40,594 bases of DNA from positions 15,645 through 56,238 of the forward strand of contig JAKCDU010000025.1 of NCBI GenBank assembly GCA_021838445.1, read 5' to 3'. Below, one piece after another: positions 1-7,901 of the stretch (position 1 is the stretch's first letter; each line of letters begins with the position of its first letter). Under the pieces are notes generated by a model. The model was not told the origin of the DNA. It did no database searches and was given only the letters and a program-made list of their open reading frames with translations. The DNA is from Actinomycetes bacterium (GTDB lineage Bacteria > Actinomycetota > Acidimicrobiia > Acidimicrobiales > Palsa-688). A program made the translations under genes and the position numbers.

Positions 1-91
1 AACCACAGGATCAGCACGCCCACCGGCCGGGCCTGGGCGCCCGGAACTCCTGCATGGCTTCGAAGGTGGTCGCAGTGTTCGGAGGCTCCAT
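1..91 (-). CDS. possible 5' end of a gene leaving the left edge
   Basis: A minus-strand ATG at 91 opens a frame that stays open to base 1 and reads MEPPNTATTFEAMQEFR and onwards to VGVLILW. I do not recognise the protein. No good ribosome binding site is visible; a leaderless start is possible but the upstream boxes are weak. About 100 bp without a gene separate it from the phosphotransferase remnant. Only 30 codons are visible, so this could be chance. Confidence 0.28.
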
Positions 92-193
92 CTATTGCAG
101 GATCCAGGTATGGTCAGGCCTGAGCCTTTGGTTCAGGCCGCTTCGGGAGCTCGCCTTGCCTGTCGGGTGGGACGGTCCGTCGTCGTCACTGCG

Positions 194-862
194 TCAACTC
201 GAGGGGCCAGGCCCTCCTGCGCCCGTTACGACAGATGAGCCCAAACTACTGTCGAGCTCCCCGGTTACGCCCGGGTCGGCGAGGGCCCGTCTGGTCGCGG
301 GCGGGATGGCGCGGGTCATCTCGAGGAAGCGTCGATCGTCAACGAGGCCACGGTCGAAAAGGGAGCCGCCCACGAGGAGGATCACGGCCATCTTCAGTGA
401 TTGCAAGGCGCGGTACCACGGTCGATGCTGGGCCGCGATGCCGGTGATCCCTTCCCAGTAGGCGACGAATTCATCGGGTGAGAGCGCCCCCGGCAGCGCA
501 GTCAAGGCATTCGGGGTGTTCCACAGCATCTCTGCCCAGCCGATGTCGGCCCGCGGGTCGCCGACCGATGTCAACTCCCAGTCGAACACACCCTGCACCT
601 CCGAGCCGACGAAAGCGAAGTTACCTGGCTTGGCGTCGCCGTGGACGAGCGTCACCACCGGGCACTGCGCCGGCTTCTGCAACCGCAGTTCGGTCACCAG
701 TCGATCCAGCCCCGGAAGGGATCCCTGGCGGACCCGCTCGAGTCGCCTCGTACCACAGCGCCTTGGGGGCCCTGACGGGGGTGCCCTCCAGCGAGCGCAG
801 GATCCGGAACTGGCGGTCGAGGTCGTAAGGTGCACCATACCCGTCATGGCCCTCCTCCAGTC
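194..862 (-). pseudogene. remnant of a CoA-pathway phosphotransferase (APH family)
   Basis: This is a decayed aminoglycoside-phosphotransferase-like kinase of the kind often found beside acyl-CoA dehydrogenases. The C-terminal part is intact and reads VVTLVHGDAKPGNFAF, then FDWELTSVGDPRADIGW, which are the catalytic HGDxxxxN loop and the metal-binding D. Further upstream a different frame (about 755-862) reads YDLDRQFRILRSLEGTPVR then KALWYEA, which is the family's N-lobe. The two pieces are in different frames and join near 750, so roughly 100 residues between the N-lobe and the HGD region are missing. The first part of the N-lobe, including the ATP-binding lysine, is also missing, because the frame runs into the promoter of the divergent acyl-CoA synthetase. 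An open frame of 217 codons exists from 847, but its first 40 residues are frame-shifted nonsense. I infer an internal deletion plus an N-terminal loss; an assembly error is the alternative for the frame change. Confidence 0.75.
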
Positions 863-869
863 CCTGACG

Positions 870-885
870 TTGATGCCGATATCGA
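870..885. promoter_or_regulatory. operator palindrome S1 (TTGATGCC-GATATCGA)
   Basis: Matches the window-wide palindrome TYGAYRTC-GAYRTCRA at 15 of 16 positions. It lies 28 bp before the chosen GTG start of the acyl-CoA synthetase, and a -10-like TACACT follows at 900-905. On its left it abuts the phosphotransferase remnant. Confidence 0.7.
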
Positions 886-913
886 TTTTGCCGGGCCGCT
901 ACACTTCGCCGAC

Positions 914-2503
914 GTGAGGTTGCCGGAGACCATCCCTGCGCTGGCGGAGTCCGCGGCCGAGCGGTTCGGAGACCGTCCCGCGGTCCTGGCCGGTGCGCAA
1001 AGCCTTACTTTCGCCGGGCTGTTCGAGGGGGCCCGCCGCTTCGGGGCGGCGCTGGTCGAAGCGGGTGTGGAGCCACGTGATCGGGTGGCCATCTGGGCCT
1101 TCAACAGCACCGAGTGGATCGTCTCCTACCTGGGGCTGCTCATGGCGGGTGCCACCCTGGTACCGGTCAACACCCGGTTCAAGGGTGGGGAGGTGGCCGA
1201 CATGCTCGCCCGCAGCCACGCCCGGGTCCTGGTCACGACGAGGGACTTCCTAGGGGTCGACTACGTCGAGATGCTGCGGGCGGTGGGGGAGCCTCTGGCG
1301 GACCTCCGGACGATCATCGCGATCCGGAGCGACTCCACGCCCGACATCGAAGGCTGGGACGACTTCTCGAAGCGGGGCACCGAGGAGTCGCTACAGGAGC
1401 TGGACCGGCGGCGGCGGGCGGTCACGGTGGACGATCCGGCCGACATCCTCTTCACATCGGGGACGACGGGCGTGGCGAAGGGTGTGGTGATGACCCACGG
1501 CCGGACGCTGTGGGTGGCGACCGACTGGGTGGCCATGTCGGGGCTGCGGGATGACGATCGCTACCTGATGATCAACCCCTACTTCCACATGTTCGGACTG
1601 AAGAGCGGGATCCTCGCCTGCTTGGTGGCAGGGGCGACCATGCTCCCCGAGCCGACCCTCGACATGGAGCGGGTGTTCGCCCGGGTCGAGCAGGACCGGG
1701 TGACGGTACTGCCCGGTCCCCCGACCCTGTACCAGACCATCCTCGACCACCCCGACCGGGCCCAGCATGACCTGTCCAGCCTGCGCCTCGCGGTAACCGG
1801 CGCTTCCAACATCCCAGTCGAGCTCATCCGCCGGGTGCACGAGGAGTTGCCCTTCTCCACCGTCATCTCCGGTTATGGATTGACCGAGGCCGGCACGGCG
1901 AGCGGGACCGCGCCAGGCGACCCGTTCGAGGCCATCGCCACCACGGTCGGTCGTCCCCGTGACCGCTTCGAGGTGCGCATCGTCGATGACGGCGGGAACG
2001 ACGTCGCCACCGGCCTAACCGGTGAGATCTGGCTGCGCGGCCCGAGCGTCATGGCCGGTTACCTGGACGATCCAGAGGCCACGGCGGCGGCGCTGTCCGC
2101 TGACGGATGGCTGCGCACGGGTGACCTCGGGCTCCTGGACGAGGCCGGAAGGTTGAAGATCGTCGGCCGGCTGAAGGACATGTTCATCGTCGGAGGCTTC
2201 AACGCCTACCCGGTCGAGATCGAGAACCTCCTCCTGCGCCATCCAGATATCCGGCAGGCCGCGGTGGTCGGGGTCCCGGACGAGCGCATGGGCGAGGTGG
2301 GAGTGGCGTTTGTGATTACCAGCCCGGAGGGGTCGGTGACAGAAGCCGACATCATCGCGTGGAGTCGCGATCGCATGGCCAACTACAAGGTGCCCCGGGT
2401 GGTGCACGTCGTCGGCGAGCTACCTGTGAATGCGACAGGCAAGGTCCAGAAGGAACTGCTGCGGGCTCGCGCCACACGGGGCGCAGCCGAGCCTTCGGCC
2501 TAG
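914..2503 (+). CDS. acyl-CoA synthetase (AMP-forming, FadD3-like)
   Basis: It activates a carboxylic acid to its CoA thioester with ATP, in the cytoplasm. The 529 residues show the adenylate-forming signatures in order: ILFTSGTTGVAKGVVMTHG (P-loop), YGLTEAGTASG (A5), GWLRTGDLG (A7) and a terminal NATGKVQKELLRA with the catalytic lysine. The central stretch FHMFGLKSG...VLPGPPTLYQTIL resembles FadD3-type ligases, which act on ring-derived acids in steroid catabolism; the real substrate is unknown. I chose GTG 914 because the family normally starts close to the residues RLPETIPALAESAAERFGDRPA, and because the operator S1 and the TACACT box lie just upstream. The longer ATG 830 frame would translate through the operator. 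The gene stands alone and ends 22 bp before the convergent ACAD. Confidence 0.93.
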   Translation: MRLPETIPALAESAAERFGDRPAVLAGAQSLTFAGLFEGARRFGAALVEAGVEPRDRVAIWAFNSTEWIVSYLGLLMAGATLVPVNTRFKGGEVADMLARSHARVLVTTRDFLGVDYVEMLRAVGEPLADLRTIIAIRSDSTPDIEGWDDFSKRGTEESLQELDRRRRAVTVDDPADILFTSGTTGVAKGVVMTHGRTLWVATDWVAMSGLRDDDRYLMINPYFHMFGLKSGILACLVAGATMLPEPTLDMERVFARVEQDRVTVLPGPPTLYQTILDHPDRAQHDLSSLRLAVTGASNIPVELIRRVHEELPFSTVISGYGLTEAGTASGTAPGDPFEAIATTVGRPRDRFEVRIVDDGGNDVATGLTGEIWLRGPSVMAGYLDDPEATAAALSADGWLRTGDLGLLDEAGRLKIVGRLKDMFIVGGFNAYPVEIENLLLRHPDIRQAAVVGVPDERMGEVGVAFVITSPEGSVTEADIIAWSRDRMANYKVPRVVHVVGELPVNATGKVQKELLRARATRGAAEPSA

Positions 2504-2525
2504 GCGTCGGAGTGGATTCTCTCGA

Positions 2526-4742
2526 CTACTGCGGCAGTCCGAGGCGGCGCTTGGCGATGATGTTGCGCATCACCTCTGAGCTGCCACCCGAGATGGTCAG
2601 GGCCCGTGACCACAGCCAGGCGTCCATCAGGCGCCCGGCCTGCACGCCCACGGTGTCGGGGACGGGACCATGCTCGGCCATGAGCTCGACCCCGTAGCGG
2701 GCGACCCGATTGTAGGTTTCGCTGTAGAGGAGCTTGGCCACCGAGGCATCGCCGGGAAGGTCGGTGCCCGACAGGGCCTGCTCGACGTGATCAGCCACGA
2801 ACGCTCGGGCGGCGTGAGCGTCCGACCCGAGTGCGCCCACCGCGTAGCGGATGTCGTCGCGCTCGTAGGCAGGCTGCTCTCCCACGGTCAGGCTGCGGGC
2901 GACGTCGCAGAGATCGTGCAACAGCAGGTCGAGCAGCAACACGTTGCCGCCGACACCGAAGCGCTCGATCTCCAGCCCTGACATGGCCACGGCCCAACCC
3001 TCTCCGACCTCGCCGAGAAGGTGCTCGGGGCCGACTACGGCGCCGTCGAGGAAGACGTCGTTGAACTCGAAGGCGCTTCCGATGGTCAGCTTGGGTCGAA
3101 CCTCGATACCCGGCGTGGACATCGGGACGACGAACGCCGTCAGCCCGTGGTGGCGCCGGGGACCGGTCGAGGTACGCAGCAACGCCACGCCCATCTGGGC
3201 CCAGTGCCCGTCGGTGGTCCACGTCTTCTGGCCGGTCAGTCGCCACGAGCCGTCGCTTTGCTGCTCGGCCCGGGAGGTGATGCCGGCCAGGTCGCTGCCG
3301 CAGTCCGGCTCGCTGAAGAGCTGGCACCAGATGTCCGCGGCGGCTCGGATACGCGGCAGGTGGTCGGTCTTCTGCCTCTCGGTGCCGAAGCGGAGAAGGA
3401 GGTGGGAAGCGAGCTGGACCTGGTCGATGGGCCGCGGCGCGCGCGCCGCGATGAGCTCCTCGATCACGATCAGCTCGTGGCGCGGGAGGTGGTCGGGATC
3501 GCCTCCCCATTCGGCCGGCCATGACCCTCCGAGCAGCTGATGGTCGTACAGCTGCGCGTACCACGCCCGCAGGGCCATCTCCTGCTCTGGGGATTCCGGT
3601 GCCCGGTGGCCCTCGCGCACCTCGTAGGGCATGTGCTCGGAGATGACCTTGCGGGCCCGCTGGCGGAAGGCCTCCTCGGCGCTGGCACCCTGGTCGGCGC
3701 CGACGGGGACGTCCATCGCCATGATGCTGGCCGTGTGGCTCCGGGCGGCGAAGCTGTTGGTCGCGGTCCTGCGCATGGCGTGGTGCACGGGGAACTCCCA
3801 GGTGAAGCCGATGCCTCCGGCCAGCTGAATGCAGTCGTCCATCGCCGCGACCAGGTGACGGACGAAGTAGGAGTGCGCCGCGCTCACCGTGCTGCGCCGG
3901 TATTGGAGCTTCGCGGTGACGTCGAGGGTGCGAGCGGCGCGCCGAACCAGTGCCGTGCACGCCGCCTCCAGGACGGCCAGGTCGGCCAAGCGGTGCTGAA
4001 GGGCCTGAAAGCTGGCGAGAGGGCGTTCGAATGCCGACCGTTCACTCAGATATGTCCGGATCAACTCCGAGGTCGAGGCGAGCGCCCCCAGGGAGTCGGC
4101 GCAGTAGAGCACCGTCGCCACGTCGTCGAGCAGTGCCTGGTCAGCCATTTCGAGGCGGGCGGCAGGAGCAGACCGCATGGTGATCCGGCCAGCCGGTCGC
4201 AGGGAGTCCACCGCTTCGACCGGCTCGAACGACACCCCGTCGCGGCGGCAGTCAACGGCGAGGACGCCCCGGATCGGGTCGAGCAGGACCAGAACGGCAG
4301 GGTCGGAGCCGATAATCTCGACCTCACCGGACACGGCTCCCGAATCGTCCGAGACGCCCTGGACGCGGCGGGCCAGCACGGCTTCGGCCCGACCCGCCAG
4401 TACTTCCTGGAGAAGCGTGACGTGCGCCGTGTCGCCGGCCAGCGCCGCCGCCGCCACGAGGTTTCCCGTCCACGCCAGTGGGCTGAGCGCCCGGCCCGCC
4501 TCTTCGGCCACGACGCAGGTCCCCACGGGCCACCAGCCGCTCCCGCCGGCGTCTTCTGGCGTGAGCAACCCGAGGAACCCCAGCGCTCCGGCGTCGGCTA
4601 GTCGAGGCAAGCCGGCGAACCACTTGCGCGCCGTCGAACGGAGCATGGCCAGCTCCTCCGGATCCGGGGTGGGCGGAGGCGGCGAGGCGGAGGTTTCGGC
4701 GTGGTCCACGCCCCTCAGTATGACGTCGCCGATCGAGCTCAT
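2526..4742 (-). CDS. two-domain fused acyl-CoA dehydrogenase (FadE34-like architecture)
   Basis: This flavoprotein has 738 residues and two acyl-CoA dehydrogenase units in one chain. Residues 1 to about 350 form a degenerate ACAD half (LGFLGLLTPEDAGGSGW near the start, FERPLASFQALQHRLADL, IQLAGGIGFTWEFPVHHAMRR). Residues about 370-738 form a second, more complete ACAD (WCQLFSEPDCGSDLAGI, LTGQKTWTTDGHWAQ, SGGSSEVMRNIIAKRRLGLP). The Mycobacterium proteins FadE34 (ChsE3) and FadE6 have this layout, and FadE34 oxidises a steroid C24 acyl-CoA. The MCAD-type catalytic Glu motif (YEGT) reads SGGSS here, so the base must lie elsewhere. I start at ATG 4742 (MSSIGDV); a longer frame from 4790 would cross the operator. 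It is divergent from the amidohydrolase operon at 4784 and probably shares operator S2. Confidence 0.92.
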   Translation of the reverse strand: MSSIGDVILRGVDHAETSASPPPPTPDPEELAMLRSTARKWFAGLPRLADAGALGFLGLLTPEDAGGSGWWPVGTCVVAEEAGRALSPLAWTGNLVAAAALAGDTAHVTLLQEVLAGRAEAVLARRVQGVSDDSGAVSGEVEIIGSDPAVLVLLDPIRGVLAVDCRRDGVSFEPVEAVDSLRPAGRITMRSAPAARLEMADQALLDDVATVLYCADSLGALASTSELIRTYLSERSAFERPLASFQALQHRLADLAVLEAACTALVRRAARTLDVTAKLQYRRSTVSAAHSYFVRHLVAAMDDCIQLAGGIGFTWEFPVHHAMRRTATNSFAARSHTASIMAMDVPVGADQGASAEEAFRQRARKVISEHMPYEVREGHRAPESPEQEMALRAWYAQLYDHQLLGGSWPAEWGGDPDHLPRHELIVIEELIAARAPRPIDQVQLASHLLLRFGTERQKTDHLPRIRAAADIWCQLFSEPDCGSDLAGITSRAEQQSDGSWRLTGQKTWTTDGHWAQMGVALLRTSTGPRRHHGLTAFVVPMSTPGIEVRPKLTIGSAFEFNDVFLDGAVVGPEHLLGEVGEGWAVAMSGLEIERFGVGGNVLLLDLLLHDLCDVARSLTVGEQPAYERDDIRYAVGALGSDAHAARAFVADHVEQALSGTDLPGDASVAKLLYSETYNRVARYGVELMAEHGPVPDTVGVQAGRLMDAWLWSRALTISGGSSEVMRNIIAKRRLGLPQ

Positions 4743-4748
4743 GCTAAC

Positions 4749-4764
4749 CTGATGTCGAAATCGT
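4749..4764. promoter_or_regulatory. operator palindrome S2 in a divergent intergenic region
   Basis: CTGATGTC-GAAATCGT matches the consensus at 13 of 16 positions. It sits between the starts at 4742 (minus) and 4784 (plus), directly after a -10-like TAACCT (4745-4750) on the plus strand. A second 12-bp palindrome, CTCGACGTCGAG, follows at 4767-4778 and contains a perfect left half-site. Confidence 0.6.
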
Positions 4765-4783
4765 TTCTCGACGTCGAGGGGAC

Positions 4784-5698
4784 ATGCCAAGCGTTTCAGA
4801 TGCGGCCGGCTCGCCGGCCTCCGGCTGGCCGACGGCAGGGGTCATCGACACCCTGATCGGCTTTCCGACCGACCCTGGGCGCACCTACGCCGCTATCAGA
4901 CGGTCGCTTCGCGACACCGAGTCCCGGGAGCATTTTCAGATGCCCGCCGAGTACATGTTCCACGACGTGCCGGCCCAGCACGACATGGACGTGGATGTCG
5001 GTATCGCCTCCACCCTGGCGGAGATGGACACCTACGGTGTCGCCATCGGCTTGGTCAGCCTTTCGGGTAATCCGCAGCTCGTGGCCCGAGCGCTGGAGCG
5101 TCATCCGGACCGGTTCGTGGCGAGCTGGTCGTTCGATCCCAACGAAGGTATGGCGGGGGTCCGTCGCCTGGTCGAGGCCCACGAGGTGCACGGCCTCAAG
5201 GCCGCCTCGTTCTTCCCTCACGGCAACACTCCCCAGGTGGCCATCGACGACCCTCTGGCCTACGTGTACTACGCCAAATGTGTGGAGCTGGACATCCCCG
5301 TCTTCGTCACCGCCGGGATCCCAGGCCCGCGGGTTCCCTTCCGCTCCCAGCACGTCGAGAAGCTGGATCAGGTCATGTACGACTTCCCGGAGCTGGTGGT
5401 GGTCATGCGGCACGGAGCCGAACCCTGGACCGACCTCGCCGTCAAGTTGATGGTCAAGTGGCCCAACCTGTACTACTCGACCAGCGCCTTCGCTCCTCGG
5501 TACTATCCGCAGGCCATCGTCGATTACGCCAACAGCCGGGGTGCCTCCAAGATCCTCTACGCCGGCTACTACCCGATGGGACTGACCCTTCAACGGATCT
5601 TCTCGGAGCTGCCACAGGTGCCGCTCGAGGACCACGTCTGGCCCCAGTTCCTCAGGGAGAACGCCGCCAAGGTACTCAAGCTCGAGGGGGTGGCATGA
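4784..5698 (+). CDS. amidohydrolase_2-family protein with degenerate metal site
   Basis: A 304-residue TIM-barrel protein of the COG2159 metal-dependent hydrolase/decarboxylase family, shorter than its five paralogues in the window (373-427). The fold is recognisable: ALERHPDRFVASWSFDP, then VFVTAGIPGPRVPF, LVVVMRHGAEPWTDL and LLYAGYYPMG. However, the usual N-terminal D-x-H ligands read IDTLIGFP, and the usual terminal SDYPH reads AGYYPMG, so the H and D metal ligands are absent. It may be a non-metal enzyme, a non-catalytic partner, or a hydrolase with altered chemistry. A good ribosome binding site (GAGGGG) precedes ATG 4784. It is the first gene of a tightly packed operon; its stop overlaps the next start by 4 bp. 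Confidence 0.85.
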   Translation: MPSVSDAAGSPASGWPTAGVIDTLIGFPTDPGRTYAAIRRSLRDTESREHFQMPAEYMFHDVPAQHDMDVDVGIASTLAEMDTYGVAIGLVSLSGNPQLVARALERHPDRFVASWSFDPNEGMAGVRRLVEAHEVHGLKAASFFPHGNTPQVAIDDPLAYVYYAKCVELDIPVFVTAGIPGPRVPFRSQHVEKLDQVMYDFPELVVVMRHGAEPWTDLAVKLMVKWPNLYYSTSAFAPRYYPQAIVDYANSRGASKILYAGYYPMGLTLQRIFSELPQVPLEDHVWPQFLRENAAKVLKLEGVA

Positions 5699-6642
5699 AG
5701 GTCACGGTGCACGAGCCTCTGCGCTTCGAGGTGCTCGCAGACGGCCTCGGGTTCCCCGAGGGCCCAGTGGTCCTGGGCGACGGGGGAGTGCTCGCGGTCG
5801 ACATCGAAGGGGGCCGGGTCGTCCGCGTCGTCGACGGTGTCGTGTCGGTCGTGGCCTCTCCGGGGGGCGGTCCCAACGGCCTGGCCCTTCGAGACCGGCT
5901 GACCGCCGTCGTGGCCAACAACGGAGGCTTCCTCTGGACCACCGTGAACGGGCACAGGATCCCCATTGACCACGCCACCCACACCAACGAGCCGCCCGGT
6001 TTCGGCGGCGGGTGGATCGAGGAGATCGATCTCGCGACGGGTCGGACCACCAGGCTGCACGACAGTTTGGACGGACGTCCCCTCCGCGGACCGAACGACC
6101 TCGTGTTCGACTCGGTCGGTGGTCTCTGGTTCACGGACCACGGCAAGGGACGACTGGAGAGCGTCGATCGCGGCGGGCTCTACTACGCCGCTCCTGACGG
6201 CGCCCTGACCCGCGTTGCCTTCCCGCTTCTCGGTCCGAACGGCGTGGGTCTGTCACCAGACGGCAAGGTCGTCTACGTGGCCGAGACCTACACAGGCCGG
6301 TTGTGGGCGTGGGACCTGTCCGAACCGGGCCGGGTCGCTCCCGCCGCTGGCAGCCTGGCGGTGCGCCACGGAGGCCGGTGCGTGGCGGCGACCCCGTACT
6401 CGTTCGACTCGCTGGCGGTGGAGGCCGACGGCCGGATCGCCATCGGCGCCATCGCCGACGGGATCGTCACGGTGACCCCCGACGGCCGGGAGGTCGATGT
6501 CCACCCCATCCCCGGGGACGTGACCACCAACATCGCCTTCGGCGGATCCGACATGCAGACGGCGGTCATCACCCTCTCCCGTTCCGGGCAGCTGGTCACG
6601 TGCCGCTGGCCCCGCCCCGGCCTGGCCCTGGAGGGGGCATGA
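5695..6642 (+). CDS. SMP-30/gluconolactonase-family protein
   Basis: A 315-residue six-bladed beta-propeller protein. Family landmarks are FPEGPVV near residue 21 (the metal-binding Glu), GGPNGLAL, GPNDLVFDSVGGLWFTDH and GPNGVGLSPDGKVVYVAET. Members hydrolyse lactones or act on other esters, with a Ca2+ or Zn2+ ion in the central channel. Here it may open a lactone produced by the pathway; this is inference from context. It starts with an ATGA overlap on the preceding amidohydrolase and ends with an ATGA overlap on the following dehydrogenase, so the three genes are probably translationally coupled. Confidence 0.9.
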   Translation: MKVTVHEPLRFEVLADGLGFPEGPVVLGDGGVLAVDIEGGRVVRVVDGVVSVVASPGGGPNGLALRDRLTAVVANNGGFLWTTVNGHRIPIDHATHTNEPPGFGGGWIEEIDLATGRTTRLHDSLDGRPLRGPNDLVFDSVGGLWFTDHGKGRLESVDRGGLYYAAPDGALTRVAFPLLGPNGVGLSPDGKVVYVAETYTGRLWAWDLSEPGRVAPAAGSLAVRHGGRCVAATPYSFDSLAVEADGRIAIGAIADGIVTVTPDGREVDVHPIPGDVTTNIAFGGSDMQTAVITLSRSGQLVTCRWPRPGLALEGA

Positions 6643-7814
6643 GCAGCGCGCTCTCCGACGACCCGCCGACGTTTCGGGCCCAGGTCGAGGCCTGGTTCGA
6701 GAGCCACGCGCCGAAGAAGGGGTCGGCCGGGGACTTCTCCGCCATCCACATCATCTCGGGCCGCTCGATCGACGAGTACACGATTGCCGAACACGCCGCC
6801 CTGTCCCGCAGCCGGGAGTGGCAGAAGGCACTCCATGGCGCCGGCCTGGCGGGTCGCTCGTGGACCCCCGAGTACGGGGGGCAGGGTGGTCCGGCCTGGC
6901 AGGACGCCACCATCGCCGAGGTCCAAGGCCGATACGGCGTCTCCACCAAGGTCCTGGCTATCGCCCTCGAGATGCTCCCGCCCGTGCTCATGGCCCACGG
7001 AACGCATGAGCAGCGGGTCCGTCACCTGCCGGCGGTCCTGCAGGGCGACGAGGTCTGGTGCCAGCTCCTGTCCGAGCCCGATGCCGGTTCGGATCTGGGC
7101 AGCGCCAAGACCGTGGCCGTCGGGGTGGACGGGGGATGGTCGGTCACCGGCCAGAAGGTGTGGACCTCGGGCGCCGGCATCGCCGACCTGGCCCTGCTCA
7201 TCGCCCGGACCGAACCGGACGTGGCCGGTATGGCCGGACTGTCGTGCCTCATCTTGGACATGAAGGCTCCGGGGGTGGAGGTCCGGCCGTTACGGCAGAT
7301 TTCGGGTGCCTTCCATTTCAATGAGGTATTCCTGACCGACGTCTTGGTCCCCACCGAGGCGCTCATCGGCGGTCTCGGGGGCGGCCGGGCCGTGCTACGC
7401 ACCATGTTGGCCAGCGAACGGTCGGCCATCGGCGGTGGCACCAGCGCCCGCTCGGCCTCCCAGCTCATGGATCTCGCCGGCACTCTGGGGCGACAGCGCG
7501 ATCCTCTGGTCCGTCAGCTGGTGGCGGCGGCATACATCCGGGAGAAGGTGCTGGACCTCACCGGGCAGCGCGTGGCCTCCGGTGGTTCCCTCCTCGGCGG
7601 CGGCTCGATCACGAAACTCATGTACAGCGAGCACGCCCGGCTGAGCGCCGAGGCCGGCTTGACCCTGCTCGGTGCGTCGGGCGTCGCGGCGACGGCACTG
7701 ACGCAGCCCTGGTTGGACCGCTTCCTCTTCGCTCCGGGGCTTCGCATCGGGGGCGGCACCGACGAGATCCAACGGAACACAATTGCGGAGCGGGGACTGG
7801 GTCTACCCCGCTAG
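6639..7814 (+). CDS. acyl-CoA dehydrogenase (FadE family)
   Basis: A 391-residue single-domain FAD enzyme introducing an alpha,beta double bond into an acyl-CoA. Motifs are WCQLLSEPDAGSDLGSAKT (FAD loop), VTGQKVWTSGAGIADLALL, the substrate-channel stretch ISGAFHFNEVFLTDVLVP and the C-terminal GGGTDEIQRNTIAERGLGLPR. The position of the MCAD catalytic Glu reads GGGT, so the base is probably supplied elsewhere in the chain, as in isovaleryl-CoA-type ACADs. It is the last gene of the 4784-7814 operon (4-bp overlap upstream); 87 bp then separate it from the next amidohydrolase. Confidence 0.94.
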   Translation: MSSALSDDPPTFRAQVEAWFESHAPKKGSAGDFSAIHIISGRSIDEYTIAEHAALSRSREWQKALHGAGLAGRSWTPEYGGQGGPAWQDATIAEVQGRYGVSTKVLAIALEMLPPVLMAHGTHEQRVRHLPAVLQGDEVWCQLLSEPDAGSDLGSAKTVAVGVDGGWSVTGQKVWTSGAGIADLALLIARTEPDVAGMAGLSCLILDMKAPGVEVRPLRQISGAFHFNEVFLTDVLVPTEALIGGLGGGRAVLRTMLASERSAIGGGTSARSASQLMDLAGTLGRQRDPLVRQLVAAAYIREKVLDLTGQRVASGGSLLGGGSITKLMYSEHARLSAEAGLTLLGASGVAATALTQPWLDRFLFAPGLRIGGGTDEIQRNTIAERGLGLPR

Positions 7815-7866
7815 GCCCAACCGGACGGGTGGGTGACCCTTACCGGGTGCCCGTCATTAGCTACAC

Positions 7867-7882
7867 TCGATACCGATGTCGA
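7867..7882. promoter_or_regulatory. operator palindrome S3 (TCGATACC-GATGTCGA)
   Basis: Matches the consensus at 15 of 16 positions. On the plus strand it starts at the last base of a -10-like TACACT (7862-7867), so a bound protein would cover the transcription start. The next start codon is 7902. Confidence 0.72.
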
Positions 7883-7901
7883 AAGAGGTTTCGGACCGAG
7901 G

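Noticed and set aside
2791-3960. 389-codon minus frame inside the fused ACAD
   Set aside because: Out-of-frame shadow; the ACAD motifs lie in the other minus frame.
3540-4601. 353-codon plus-strand open frame
   Set aside because: It is antisense to the two-domain ACAD, Arg/Gly/Val-rich without any domain signature, and is a by-product of GC-rich third positions in the true gene.
4767-4778. 12-bp palindrome CTCGACGTCGAG
   Set aside because: Such CG-rich palindromes are expected by chance here; noted only as a possible extra half-site beside S2.
5278-6642. 454-codon frame overlapping the SMP-30 gene
   Set aside because: Only its 3' part is the real SMP-30 frame; the first 140 codons are an out-of-frame reading of the amidohydrolase. 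The true start is the ATGA at 5695.
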